Assembly: GCA_963837715.1 (NCBI GenBank)
Contig: CAWIOF010000002.1
Span: 1 to 64,000, forward strand
DNA: 64,000 nt
Reading direction: 5' to 3'
From: JANYLB01 sp963837715
Lineage (GTDB): Bacteria; Actinomycetota; Acidimicrobiia; IMCC26256; JANYLB01
The position numbers and the translations under genes were made by a program. A model generated the notes under the pieces. It was given only the letters and a program-made list of their open reading frames with translations. It was not told the DNA's origin and made no database searches. Positions 10,561 to 18,053 of this stretch are shown piece after piece (position 1 is the first letter of the stretch; each line of letters begins with the position of its first letter).

Positions 10561-10674
10561 ATGGACACCGACAGGGAGCGCGAGTCGGTCGTGTCGGAGA
10601 TCGAAGCCGAAGTCGAAGAGGTCGTGGAGACGATCAAGGAGAAGATCGGGCAGACCGTCGAACGCCCGACTTGA
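10561..10674 (+). CDS. Small acidic, probably coiled-coil peptide
   Basis: A 37-residue ORF beginning MDTDRERESVVSEIEAEVEE, dominated by Glu, Val and Lys with a heptad-like pattern. GAGAGGAG sits 8 nt before the ATG. It overlaps by 41 nt, tail to tail, the end of the topoisomerase on the other strand. No family is recognised; the strong ribosome-binding site is the main support. Confidence 0.4.
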   Translation: MDTDRERESVVSEIEAEVEEVVETIKEKIGQTVERPT

Positions 10675-11727
10675 GCGAGGCTCGAGTCGCGGCGTGCTGA
10701 CGCCGACGTGCGGCGCGCAGGACCGTCGCCAGCTTCCGTTCTTCGAGGATGAGCCACCGGGTCGGCCGAGATGGTCCGCGGGCCCAGAGGCGGGCGAGCG
10801 AGCCGTCGGTGAACTGATCGATCACGTCGGGGTGCACATACGAATTGCCCGCGACGGTGGGGGTGTTGCCGAGTTGTCGTGCGACGACCGAGATGGTGGC
10901 TTTGGCGACACGCTTCGCTTCCCGGGCGTCGGTCGGCGGTTCGAGCCGGCCAAGGCCGCGGCGGTGTACAGCGTTCCCATCCACGTACGAAAGTCTTTCG
11001 CGGTGAAGTCGGCTGCGGCCGCCGACCGAAGGTAGTCGTTCACGTCGTTGGATCCGATCGGTCGAACCGCTCCGTCGGTGTCTTCATACTGGAACAGCCG
11101 TTGGCCGGGAAGCTCCTGGCACTCCCGCACGATACGTGCGACACGCCGATCAGAGAGCGCGATGTCGTGTCGCTGCCCGCTCTTCCCCTGGAAGACGAAC
11201 CGGAGCTCGGAACCGTCGATGCGCACCTGCCGGTCACGAAGCGTCGTCAGTCCGTACGACTCATTGGTGCGTGCGTACTCGTCGTTTCCCACCCGGATGA
11301 GTGTGGTCTCGAGCAGGTGCACAACGGTCGCGACGACGCGTTCGTGATCGAGCTTCCTCCGGCTGAGGTCCCGCGCGACAGACCGTCGGATCGCGGGGAG
11401 CGCGTCCCCGAAGTCGATGAGATGCTCGTACTTCTCCTGCTCTTGGTGTGCACGCCATTCCGGGTGGTAGCGGTACTGCTTGCGACCTTTCGCGTCCCGT
11501 CCAACACCTTGCAGGTGTCCATTGGCCTTCGCGCAGATCCACACGTCGGTCCATGCCGGTGGGATCGCGAGCCCGCGGATCCGCTCGATGGTCCTTGCCG
11601 CTGTGATCTTCCGCCCGCGGGAGTCGAGGTAGACGAATCCCTTCCCAGCCTTTCGTCGGTGGATCCCGGGACTCTCGTCGGAGGTGAAGATGAGGCCGGT
11701 CCGACCGGCGCGAGATGAGGAGCTCAC
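10634..11727 (-). pseudogene. DNA topoisomerase IB (eukaryotic/poxvirus-like), frameshifted near the C-terminus
   Basis: From GTG 11727 the N-terminal domain (GKGFVYLDSRGRKI, IPPAWTDVWICA, GRKQYRYHPEWRA) and most of the catalytic domain (RVGNDEYARTNESYGLTTLRD, DFRTWMGTLYTAAALA) are intact. Near 10945-10950 one base appears lost. The other frame continues with EPPTDAREAKRVAKATISVVA and the active-site tyrosine segment NSYVHPDVID, ending at 10634. The unshifted frame stops at 10822 and lacks the catalytic tyrosine, so as written the enzyme would be dead. Type IB enzymes relax supercoils through a 3'-phosphotyrosine intermediate. Confidence 0.85.
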
Positions 11728-11864
11728 GGGCGGGATGGCTACCCGCTGCCTCGCGGTCTCAATCCGCCTTCACGGCTGGCGCAGGTCGTACGCCGCGAGC
11801 GATCCCGCCGTCACCAACAGAACACGCGTACCAGAGGCGCCCTGCGTGGGCCCACGGTGCGCTA

Positions 11865-11891
11865 TTGACAGGATACTGTCGATATGACAGT
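11865..11891 (+). promoter_or_regulatory. Promoter and palindromic operator of the DJ-1/MarR operon
   Basis: TTGACA (11865-11870) looks like a -35 element. Overlapping it is the perfect inverted repeat ACTGTC-GATAT-GACAGT (11875-11891), and the left half also pairs with an upstream GACAG (11867-11871). Three alternating half-sites in 25 bp fit a dimeric regulator, most simply the MarR protein encoded by the second gene. Confidence 0.6.
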
Positions 11892-11921
11892 GTACTGGCA
11901 ACAGGCGAGAAGGAGGCTGCA

Positions 11922-12551
11922 ATGAGCACAACGGTTCACCTGGGTGTGTACGACGGTCTGGCCGACTGGGAGGTCGGCTATGCGATTGCCAACATCCACA
12001 CGCCGGTCTGGCATGACGGTGGATACGAGGTCGTGACAGTGGCCGAATCGATCGGATCGGTCACGACGATGGGCGGCCTTCGGATCACCCCCGATGTCGC
12101 TCTTTCCGAGGTGCGTGCAGGCGACAGTGACATGTTGATCCTCCCGGGCGGAAGGGCATGGGAGACCGGAGGCGGCACCGCATTCGCGAGCGCGGCCGGC
12201 GGATGGCTCGACGCAGGAGTACCGGTCGCAGCGATCTGCGGCGCGACACTCGGGCTCGCCGCAGCAGGTCTCCTCGATGAGCGATCTCACACGAGCTCTG
12301 CACTCGAGTACCTCACGCAGGCACCCACATATCGCGGGAGCGCTCTCTACCGTGACGCGCCGGCCGTGACTGACGGCGATCTCATCACCGCGGGACCATC
12401 CAACCCGATCGAGTTCGCGCAACACGTGTTCGCCCGGCTTGGTCTCATGACTCCCGACGTGCTGGAGGCTTGGTACGGGTTGTTCAAAACCGGCGATGCA
12501 AAACACTTCGGCGAGCTCCTCGCCGCTCGGCAAGCCACGCAAGCAGCATGA
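11922..12551 (+). CDS. DJ-1/PfpI family protein
   Basis: A 209-residue class I glutamine-amidotransferase-like protein of the DJ-1/PfpI superfamily. The nucleophile elbow reads AAICGATLG with Cys near residue 107, and LILPGG precedes it. Such proteins act as isonitrile hydratase-like enzymes, glyoxalases/deglycases or stress proteins; which one is not evident. GAAGGAGG lies 7 nt upstream of the ATG. The stop overlaps the start of the MarR gene (ATGA), so the pair is co-translated and probably autoregulated through the palindrome at 11875. Confidence 0.88.
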   Translation: MSTTVHLGVYDGLADWEVGYAIANIHTPVWHDGGYEVVTVAESIGSVTTMGGLRITPDVALSEVRAGDSDMLILPGGRAWETGGGTAFASAAGGWLDAGVPVAAICGATLGLAAAGLLDERSHTSSALEYLTQAPTYRGSALYRDAPAVTDGDLITAGPSNPIEFAQHVFARLGLMTPDVLEAWYGLFKTGDAKHFGELLAARQATQAA

Positions 12552-13009
12552 GCACGCTCACGCGCCGCAGCGTCGACCGAACGCCAGCTGGCGACGCTCT
12601 CACCGACCTCGTGATCGCTACGTTTCGGCTCAACGGCCGGTTTCTCGCCGCGGCCGAACAGATCGCCGGTCGCGTCGGTCTGACTGCGGCTTGGTGGCAG
12701 GTGCTGGGGGCAGTCTTGTCACGACCGGCAACAGTCGCCACCATCGCCCGTGACATGGGTCTGGCGCGCCAGAGTGTCCAGAGAATCGCCGACCTTCTGG
12801 TCGAACGCGGCTTCGCGGAATACCTGCCGAATCCGAGTCACAAACGCGCGCGGTTGTTGCAGCCGACTGCGTTGGCACGCCGAGCAATCTCCGAGCTAGC
12901 GCCAGCGCAACACCGCTGGGCGAACGAGACTTCCGCCGACATCGACGCAAGGGAGCTCAGACGAGCGCTCCGCGTCCTCGATGAGGTCCTGGAGACGCTG
13001 AAGCGCTGA
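12548..13009 (+). CDS. MarR family transcriptional regulator
   Basis: A 153-residue winged-helix protein. The recognition region reads VATIARDMGLARQSVQRIADLLVERGF (given in pieces: helix around residues 75-90), followed by a wing containing NPSHKRARLL. MarR proteins are dimeric repressors released by small phenolic or oxidised ligands. It is coupled to the DJ-1 gene and probably binds the inverted repeats upstream of it. No cysteine suggests a redox switch. Confidence 0.88.
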   Translation: MSTLTRRSVDRTPAGDALTDLVIATFRLNGRFLAAAEQIAGRVGLTAAWWQVLGAVLSRPATVATIARDMGLARQSVQRIADLLVERGFAEYLPNPSHKRARLLQPTALARRAISELAPAQHRWANETSADIDARELRRALRVLDEVLETLKR

Positions 13010-13021
13010 ACTCGAGATGCG

Positions 13022-13085
13022 TGGTCACCTCCCATGCCGATGAGCCGGTGGATGGCGTTCATCGGCGCCCACTCGCCCACGTCGG
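13022..13085 (-). pseudogene. Fragment of the 5' part of a HAD phosphatase gene
   Basis: On the minus strand this reads VGEWAPMNAIHRLIGMG. Bases 13037-13085 are identical over 49 nt to 35569-35617, inside the intact HAD gene. No more of the gene is present. A shorter, diverged copy lies at 32318-32362. Both fragments sit just upstream of the two copies of the flavodoxin-like gene. Confidence 0.8.
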
Positions 13086-13157
13086 CAGTGACGCCTCTCG
13101 ATCCAGGCATCGGCCGCGCGCCCAAAGGCGCGCCGACGGTCGGTGATCTAGGTGGTG

Positions 13158-13872
13158 GTTTGCGGCTGCCCGGACCGGGGCAACCGTGCACGATGACCAT
13201 TCATGCGTTGTCGTTGAACTGCTCGTTGAAGAGCTCAGCCGCCGGACCCTCCAGCACCGATCGTCTCCTCGACGAGTTGGAGCGGGCGCTCGAGGCCGGC
13301 GGCGCGGAAATCGATCCCCGATTGAGGATCGCGGATCACAACGTGTTGGCCGGTGTGACGTCGGATGAAGGGTCGGGCGATGATTGGCCGGCGATCCGCG
13401 ACAAGGTGCTGTCGGCTCGGATTCTCGTCCTCGGGACGCCGATCTGGCTGGGGCATCCTTCGAGCTATGCGCAGCGCGTGCTCGAGCGTCTCGATGCGTT
13501 CCTCGGCGAGCACGACGCTGGTGGACGGATGATCTCTTCGGGACGGGTGGCGCTCGTGGCGGTCGTCGGAAACGAAGACGGTGCACACCATGTGGCCGCA
13601 GAACTGTTCCAAGGTCTTGCCGACGTGGGCTTCACCATTCCCGCTTCCGGTATGACGTATTGGGTCGGTCACGCGATGCAGGGCGTTGACTTCGTCGATC
13701 TCGACGAAGTTCCGGCGGAGGTTGGCGGAGCGACGCGGCTCGCCGCGGCGAACGGCCTCCACCTCGCCCGTCTCCTGGTCGATGAGCCCTACCCACCACC
13801 CGACGGTGCCGAGCAATCGGGTGGGATCGGAAAGGGTTCGCCGAGCACGTGACGCGCCGCGTCACCGACGGC
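13158..13872 (+). repeat. 715-bp duplicated segment, copy 1
   Basis: The sequence matches 32363-33077 with seven substitutions and no indels (about 99% identity). It spans the whole flavodoxin-like gene plus 35 bp upstream and 20 bp downstream. Similarity ends abruptly on the right and, on the left, at different distances from the HAD fragment. Confidence 0.9.
13193..13852 (+). CDS. Flavodoxin-fold NAD(P)H-dependent FMN reductase family protein, copy 1
   Basis: A 219-residue protein of the NADPH-dependent FMN reductase/flavodoxin superfamily. The N-terminal phosphate-binding loop region is SLNCSLKSSAAGPSSTDRLL, followed by ARILVLGTPIWLGHPSS and VGNEDGAHH typical of the fold. It should bind FMN and reduce quinones or other acceptors. 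ATG 13193 was chosen because the conserved family start (MTIHALSLN) is there. Copy 2 at 32398 differs by one residue (His here, Arg there, in YWVGxAMQG). Confidence 0.85.
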   Translation: MTIHALSLNCSLKSSAAGPSSTDRLLDELERALEAGGAEIDPRLRIADHNVLAGVTSDEGSGDDWPAIRDKVLSARILVLGTPIWLGHPSSYAQRVLERLDAFLGEHDAGGRMISSGRVALVAVVGNEDGAHHVAAELFQGLADVGFTIPASGMTYWVGHAMQGVDFVDLDEVPAEVGGATRLAAANGLHLARLLVDEPYPPPDGAEQSGGIGKGSPST

Positions 13873-14378
13873 AATCTCAATCGGCATCGGGCGAAGTTTG
13901 CAGGCGCCGACCTGGTGACTGTCGAACGATCTTCTGACCGGGGCCAGCGGCCACCACGCACCGGGAAGCATCAACTCCGCGCGGGTCCTGCCCGTCCGTG
14001 CCCTTGGGACCCGTGCCAGCTGCGTGCCCGTCGTCACGTGTGTGCCCGTTCTACGCGTGAGCGACGGCTTCTCGAACCGCTGCTCACGGTGGCGGTCGGC
14101 CGGGAGGCGATAGCGAGTCCGCTGGTCACCGGGCTGGAGGTCGCTGAGCGCAACAACCCCCGTGTCCGTGGAGGGTGACGCGGCGACGCGCTGGCGCGAC
14201 GAAGCGGCCGCGAAACGGTGCAGAAGACCGTGTGTCGCGCGCCGCGTCGCGGGACGGGAGAGGGAGTCCCGCGTGGATCTCACTCAACGAGCAGTGTCCA
14301 ACAGATCGGGTCAACTCCAGATGGTTGGTTCGCCTCGCGCTCTAATGCCCTTTTCCGGTCACCGCGCGAGCGCAGAGC
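13873..14378. other. Gene-free stretch with a GTGCCC repeat cluster
   Basis: No ORF with family resemblance or good codon pattern is visible on either strand. At 13987-14040 lies a cluster of GTGCCCGT-type units (for example TGCGTGCCCGTCGTCACG) nearly matching those at 28051-28104. Confidence 0.5.
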
Positions 14379-14741
14379 TCAGGCTGCGACCCAAGCCAGC
14401 GCGGCTGACTCTTCGGCGGGGGTAAACCCCTTCACCTCGCCAGGCATGAGGTATCCGAAGATCTCGACCGAATGACGCACCCAATCCTTGTCGGTGACGA
14501 CTGCAATCTTCTCCCACCTTGTGATGTGCGAGAACCCGACCCTCGTGTCATCCCACGCCGCGCCGGCTGTCAGTCCTTCGAACTCCCCGCTGAGCACGTA
14601 CAGCATGCGAATCTTGTCGTGGTCTCCGAGCGCCTGATCGACGGCAGGGATCATCACCTTCTCGTAGTCGTCACTCGTCAGTTCGCCCTTAGCAACGAAA
14701 CCGATGACGTCATCGGGAAGATCGGTGATTCGATCGAGCAT
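14379..14741 (-). CDS. SpoIIAA-like (STAS-fold) protein
   Basis: A 120-residue protein that fits the SpoIIAA-like family: MLDRITDLPDDVIGFVAKGE, the RMLYVLSGEF strand, and WEKIAVVTDKDWVRHSVEIFG. Family members are small cytosolic STAS-fold proteins of unknown role. GGAGGAA lies 7 nt before ATG 14741, which fixes the start over an upstream in-frame alternative at 14771. It stands alone. Confidence 0.85.
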   Translation of the reverse strand: MLDRITDLPDDVIGFVAKGELTSDDYEKVMIPAVDQALGDHDKIRMLYVLSGEFEGLTAGAAWDDTRVGFSHITRWEKIAVVTDKDWVRHSVEIFGYLMPGEVKGFTPAEESAALAWVAA

Positions 14742-15217
14742 GACGGTTCCTCCAGGATGGTGGGCACACAAAGGTGTGGGCCACGTCGCAGCGACTCAAC
14801 GTCTGCAATCATCTTGACCCTTCTCACGATGGTGCGCTCTCAACCGCACGACCGCAAGGTTCGGGCCACGACGAGAACCCAAGCTCGGCGAGCGGGTCCA
14901 CGGCTGGAGGCGGCCGAGAGAGGCGGATGCGGACGGTCCCCATACACGGCTCCGGTCTTGCGGAGTAAGGAACCCGCCGCGTACTTCGGGTCCCGCACCC
15001 GGCGTTGTGGGGCAGCTCGGTACGTCGACACACGCGGGGTCAAACAAGTGCACGTCCTCCTTTCCGAGCCAGTTCGTTGGCGACGGTCGCGAGATTCGCG
15101 TGCCACTCGCTGGCGGGGCCATGGTCGCCGGGGTGCTCCGCGACGGCTACCAGCAGCTCGCCGCGCTACTCGGCTCGTGGCGACGGACGGGACCACCGCT
15201 GACGTCGATGCGTCGTC
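14742..15217. other. Gene-free stretch
   Basis: About 475 bp with no supported gene. One plus-strand stretch (15118-15180, AMVAGVLRDGYQQLAALLGS) looks coding-like but has no start or end in frame. It may belong with the ORF remnant that follows. Confidence 0.4.
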
Positions 15218-15349
15218 GTGGTCCTCATCGGAGGGCTCGTCGATCTAAGACGCAACCAGTGGACCTTCGGTGCCGTACCACTCGACATCGACGATGAGCG
15301 CGCCCTCGACGCGTGGGTCAGGATCGCGCTCGTCACTCTCGAATCCTGA
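15218..15349 (+). CDS. Short hypothetical ORF, possible C-terminal remnant
   Basis: Forty-three residues with coding-like composition (VVLIGGLVDLRRNQWTFGAV, then DDERALDAWVRIALVTLES). There is no clear ribosome-binding site before the GTG, and coding-like sequence in another frame precedes it, so it is more likely the end of a broken gene than a functional one. The family is not recognised. Confidence 0.3.
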   Translation: MVLIGGLVDLRRNQWTFGAVPLDIDDERALDAWVRIALVTLES

Positions 15350-15442
15350 CCCGCCCATTGCACCCCTGACGGGAGTCAGGCGCCGCTAGGCCGTGGCGGC
15401 CAGCGGCCTCGACGAGGCCGCGTACATTTTGAAGGAGGCCTG

Positions 15443-15532
15443 ATGGTGAGCGACGGCATGACGCTCCGCCTGCGCCGCGTCGAGCGAGACATGTGTGCGG
15501 CTGCGGTCCCACCGTCCATGCAGGCTCGGTAG
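15443..15532 (+). CDS. Putative leader peptide upstream of cyclase copy 1
   Basis: A 29-residue ORF (MVSDGMTLRLRRVERDM, ending MQAR) with a strong ribosome-binding site GAAGGAGG 7 nt upstream. It ends 9 nt before the cyclase ATG, which has only a weak site of its own. The same arrangement and similar nucleotides precede cyclase copy 2, although the reading frame is not kept there. Coupling of cyclase translation to this ORF is an inference. Confidence 0.35.
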   Translation: MVSDGMTLRLRRVERDMCAAAVPPSMQAR

Positions 15533-15541
15533 CCTCCGGCG

Positions 15542-16750
15542 ATGAGTGACGGGGGCAGCATGACGTATCCGCTGCCGGAGCGCCCGGCGCTGGCCGAGGT
15601 CGCGACGACTCTGGAGGCGTCCGGTCACTGGGCGCTGGTCGTCGACGACGAGTGGCGGCTGGTGTACGCCACCGACGGGGTGCGGTTGACCTTCGGTGCC
15701 AATGAGGGGCTCGCACCGTTCGCGGTCGGTGAGCACTTCTTCGGACCCGAGGCGATGCAGGTGGCGCTCGGGTGGCGAATGGGGTTGAGCACCACCGACC
15801 TGTACCGTGAGTTCTTCGTCGGTCTTGGTGGCTTCGTGCTCGCCGACACGCCAGGAGGCCGCGACGCGCTTCGTCGCGTGGTCGACGCCGGGTTGGTCGA
15901 GGTCGTCGACCAACTCACGCCGAACGAAGCGTCGGCCTCCTTCTTCATGAACCACGGGATGGGTCTGGACCGGCCGGTGGGCATCCATGCCGTCGCCATC
16001 CGTATCCGTGATGCGGCGGGCCTCGCCGGCACGGCGATCATCACGAAGCCGGATACTCCGATGGCGACCATCGGCGCGCTGACCAGCATGGCCGACACCG
16101 GCCACGTGGAACGGATGCAGCTGGTCGCGAAGGCGGCGCGGCGTCCGGCGGCGATCCTGTTCGCAGACCTGGAGGGTTCGTCTGCGCTGGCGCGCCGACT
16201 TTCGACCGCCAGCTACTTCGCGCTCGGGCGCCGACTGGTACGCGTCGCGGATCAGTGCGTCATCGATGCCGGCGGACTCGTCGGCCGGCACGTGGGCGAC
16301 GGCGTCGTCGCGTTCTTCCTCGCCGAGACCTCTGGGTCCGAATCGGCCGCCGCGCACGCGGCAGTCGCCGCAGCACGCGCCCTCGACCGTGCCGTGGCCG
16401 ACGTCGCGGCGCGCAGCGGTCTCGGGCCCGACGACGTTTGTCTCCGATTCGGACTCCATTGGGGATCGACGCTGTACGTCGGCAACATCACTACCGCCGG
16501 GCGCACGGAAGTCACGGCGCTCGGCGACGAGGTCAACGAGGCCGCGCGCATCGAGGCGTGCGCTACCGGCGGGCGGACGCTCGCTTCGAAGAGCCTCATC
16601 GAACGTCTCGACGACACGGACTCGGCCGCGCTCGGTCTCGATCCGGATGCGATCACGTACATCGCACTGGCTGATCTCGCGACCGCGACAGACAAGGCAC
16701 GGAGGGACGCGCCCGCGATCGCGGTCTGCGACGTTGCCGACGAGCGGTAG
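15542..16750 (+). CDS. Class III nucleotidyl cyclase with N-terminal PAS-like sensor, copy 1
   Basis: A 402-residue soluble protein. Residues about 25-190 form a PAS-like sensory region (LVVDDEWRLVYATDG, GEHFFGPEA). The class III adenylate/guanylate cyclase domain follows: metal-binding Asp in LFADLEGSSALARR (near residue 206), the second Asp in GRHVGDGVVAFF, and LGDEVNEAARIEAC with the Asn and Arg of the transition-state pair. It should make cAMP or cGMP from ATP or GTP in response to a ligand of the sensor. A second copy at 55623 is about 91% identical. The upstream about 100 bp are also conserved between copies. Confidence 0.88.
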   Translation: MSDGGSMTYPLPERPALAEVATTLEASGHWALVVDDEWRLVYATDGVRLTFGANEGLAPFAVGEHFFGPEAMQVALGWRMGLSTTDLYREFFVGLGGFVLADTPGGRDALRRVVDAGLVEVVDQLTPNEASASFFMNHGMGLDRPVGIHAVAIRIRDAAGLAGTAIITKPDTPMATIGALTSMADTGHVERMQLVAKAARRPAAILFADLEGSSALARRLSTASYFALGRRLVRVADQCVIDAGGLVGRHVGDGVVAFFLAETSGSESAAAHAAVAAARALDRAVADVAARSGLGPDDVCLRFGLHWGSTLYVGNITTAGRTEVTALGDEVNEAARIEACATGGRTLASKSLIERLDDTDSAALGLDPDAITYIALADLATATDKARRDAPAIAVCDVADER

Positions 16751-16909
16751 CGCCCGGCCCGCGATCCCGGTACGCCGTGACCATCGAGGCAGGTGCGCCG
16801 CCCCTTCTCATCCGGGACTCGGTAGGAAAGGTATGCGATAACGCATGCGCGCCCTGTCCGGAGGGTAATGGCGCGCGACATACAGTCCAACACGAGGAGG
16901 ATGGGACAG

Positions 16910-17287
16910 ATGCCTTCCGACAAAGAAGATCTCCCCGGCACCATCGAGCGCTCGTCGGAGAAGGCGCAGCGCACGTTCAAGAAGACACTCGATTCCGCGC
17001 ACGAGGAGTACGACTCGGAAGAGCGAGCGCACCGCACCGCCTATGCGTCGCTGAAGCACAACTTCGAGAAGGTCGGCGACCACTGGGAGGAGAAGGACGA
17101 GAAAGGTCCTTCCGACCCGCAGGCCGAGGGCGGTGCGGGCACCGATCGCGAAACCGCGGGCGGTGTCGACGTCGAGGGCCACACCAAGGACGAGCTCTAC
17201 CAACGGGCCAAGGACCTCGGAGTCGAGGGTCGGTCGAAGATGGACAAGATGGAGCTCGGCCAAGCCATCGCCCGGAAGCAGGATTGA
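16910..17287 (+). CDS. ChaB-like protein with C-terminal Rho-N domain
   Basis: 125 residues from ATG 16910, which has GAGGAGG 9 nt upstream; an earlier ATG is open but has no such site. Residues 1-65 form a ChaB domain (MPSDKEDLPGTIERSSEKAQ, FKKTLDSAHEEY, HRTAYASLKHNFEKVGDHWE). The last about 35 residues resemble a Rho N-terminal/SAP-like helix-extended-loop-helix (TKDELYQRAKDLGVEGRSKM). ChaB is described as a cation-transport regulator in E. coli, but in actinobacteria this combination usually goes with stress-induced nucleic-acid-associated proteins. Highly charged and cytosolic. Confidence 0.85.
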   Translation: MPSDKEDLPGTIERSSEKAQRTFKKTLDSAHEEYDSEERAHRTAYASLKHNFEKVGDHWEEKDEKGPSDPQAEGGAGTDRETAGGVDVEGHTKDELYQRAKDLGVEGRSKMDKMELGQAIARKQD

Positions 17288-17304
17288 CCTCGGCGGGAGA
17301 GGGA

Positions 17305-17662
17305 GTGCGACGCCGTCGCATCGGAGACCGACCAGGCCCGTGACCACGACGAGATCCGCCGCTGGGTGGAGGAGCACGACCGCACGCCGGCTTCGGTGCG
17401 TAGCGAGGCCGGCGACGACGCGCCGGAACGCATCTCCCGGGACGACTGGTTCGACAGCTTCGACGAGCAGCGACTGACCTTCCTCGACCAGGATCAGAAG
17501 GCCGGCGGCGAGGACCGCACCTTCTTCGAACTCATCCGACCCCTGAACACGGCCGTTGACGACGGGTTCTCCTGGCTCACCCGTCGCTCACTCACGAGCG
17601 TGAACCGAGCACCCACTGTCCGAGGCGGGGAATCAGGCCGTCGGAGCCGCCGATGCGGATGA
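17305..17662 (+). pseudogene. Small acidic DUF protein, start frame disrupted
   Basis: From about 17318 the frame encodes SETDQARDHDEIRRWVEEHD, then PERISRDDWFDSFDEQRLTFLDQD and RTFFELI, matching a small conserved bacterial hypothetical family whose members begin near DHDEIRRW and end near FFKLV. The GTG at 17305 with GGGAGAGGGA upstream is in another frame, so a small indel appears to have separated start from body. In frame the only start is GTG 17366. After LIRP the frame runs on to 17662 into the opposing gene. Confidence 0.5.
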
Positions 17663-17855
17663 GCGCCGCCAGACCTCCCGTGGATCCGATGCCCAACAAG
17701 ATCGACAGCCACCAGTTCGACGTCATCGAGTACACACCGAACCCGATGCTGAGAAGAATGGAGACCAAGATGGAGACCAGCGCGATCCCGAGCTGGTAGT
17801 CGCTGGAGCCCTTCTGCTCCGACGTGGACCCGGCGTCCTGCTCCTCGTCACCCAT
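17592..17855 (-). CDS. Small membrane protein, two transmembrane helices
   Basis: 87 residues from ATG 17855. A charged N-terminus (MGDEEQDAGSTSEQKGSSDY) is followed by two membrane segments, LGIALVSILVSILLSIGFGV and WWLSILLGIGSTGGLAALI, and a short basic tail. No family name is assigned. The 3' end overlaps the run-on end of the ORF on the other strand. Confidence 0.55.
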   Translation of the reverse strand: MGDEEQDAGSTSEQKGSSDYQLGIALVSILVSILLSIGFGVYSMTSNWWLSILLGIGSTGGLAALIRIGGSDGLIPRLGQWVLGSRS

Positions 17856-17875
17856 CGAACCCGGCGCGTCCGCTC

Positions 17876-18010
17876 TCACGCGAGGACCCCGTCGGGCAAC
17901 GACCACTCGACGCTGCCGTGCCGATGAAGTGCCAAATCAGCCGACGCCCCCGTCACCAGTGCCACGCCTCTCGCGCCCATCGGCCCCTCCGTTCTGCTCG
18001 CGCCGTCCAT
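17876..18010 (-). pseudogene. Truncated SDR start
   Basis: 44 residues starting MDGASRTEG and containing GARGVALVTGASA, the beginning of an SDR nucleotide-binding fold. The sequence then departs at once to an unrelated tail and stops. It lies 43 nt below the GH15 gene on the same strand. I infer that an SDR once followed GH15 and most of it was deleted. Confidence 0.55.
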
Positions 18011-18053
18011 CGTCGGTCGCACTCCTTCAGGCGATACCCAGGGCCGAGTGCCG

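Noticed and set aside
13022..13872. Insertion sequence or transposon carrying the reductase
   Set aside because: No transposase, terminal inverted repeats or target-site duplication at either copy.
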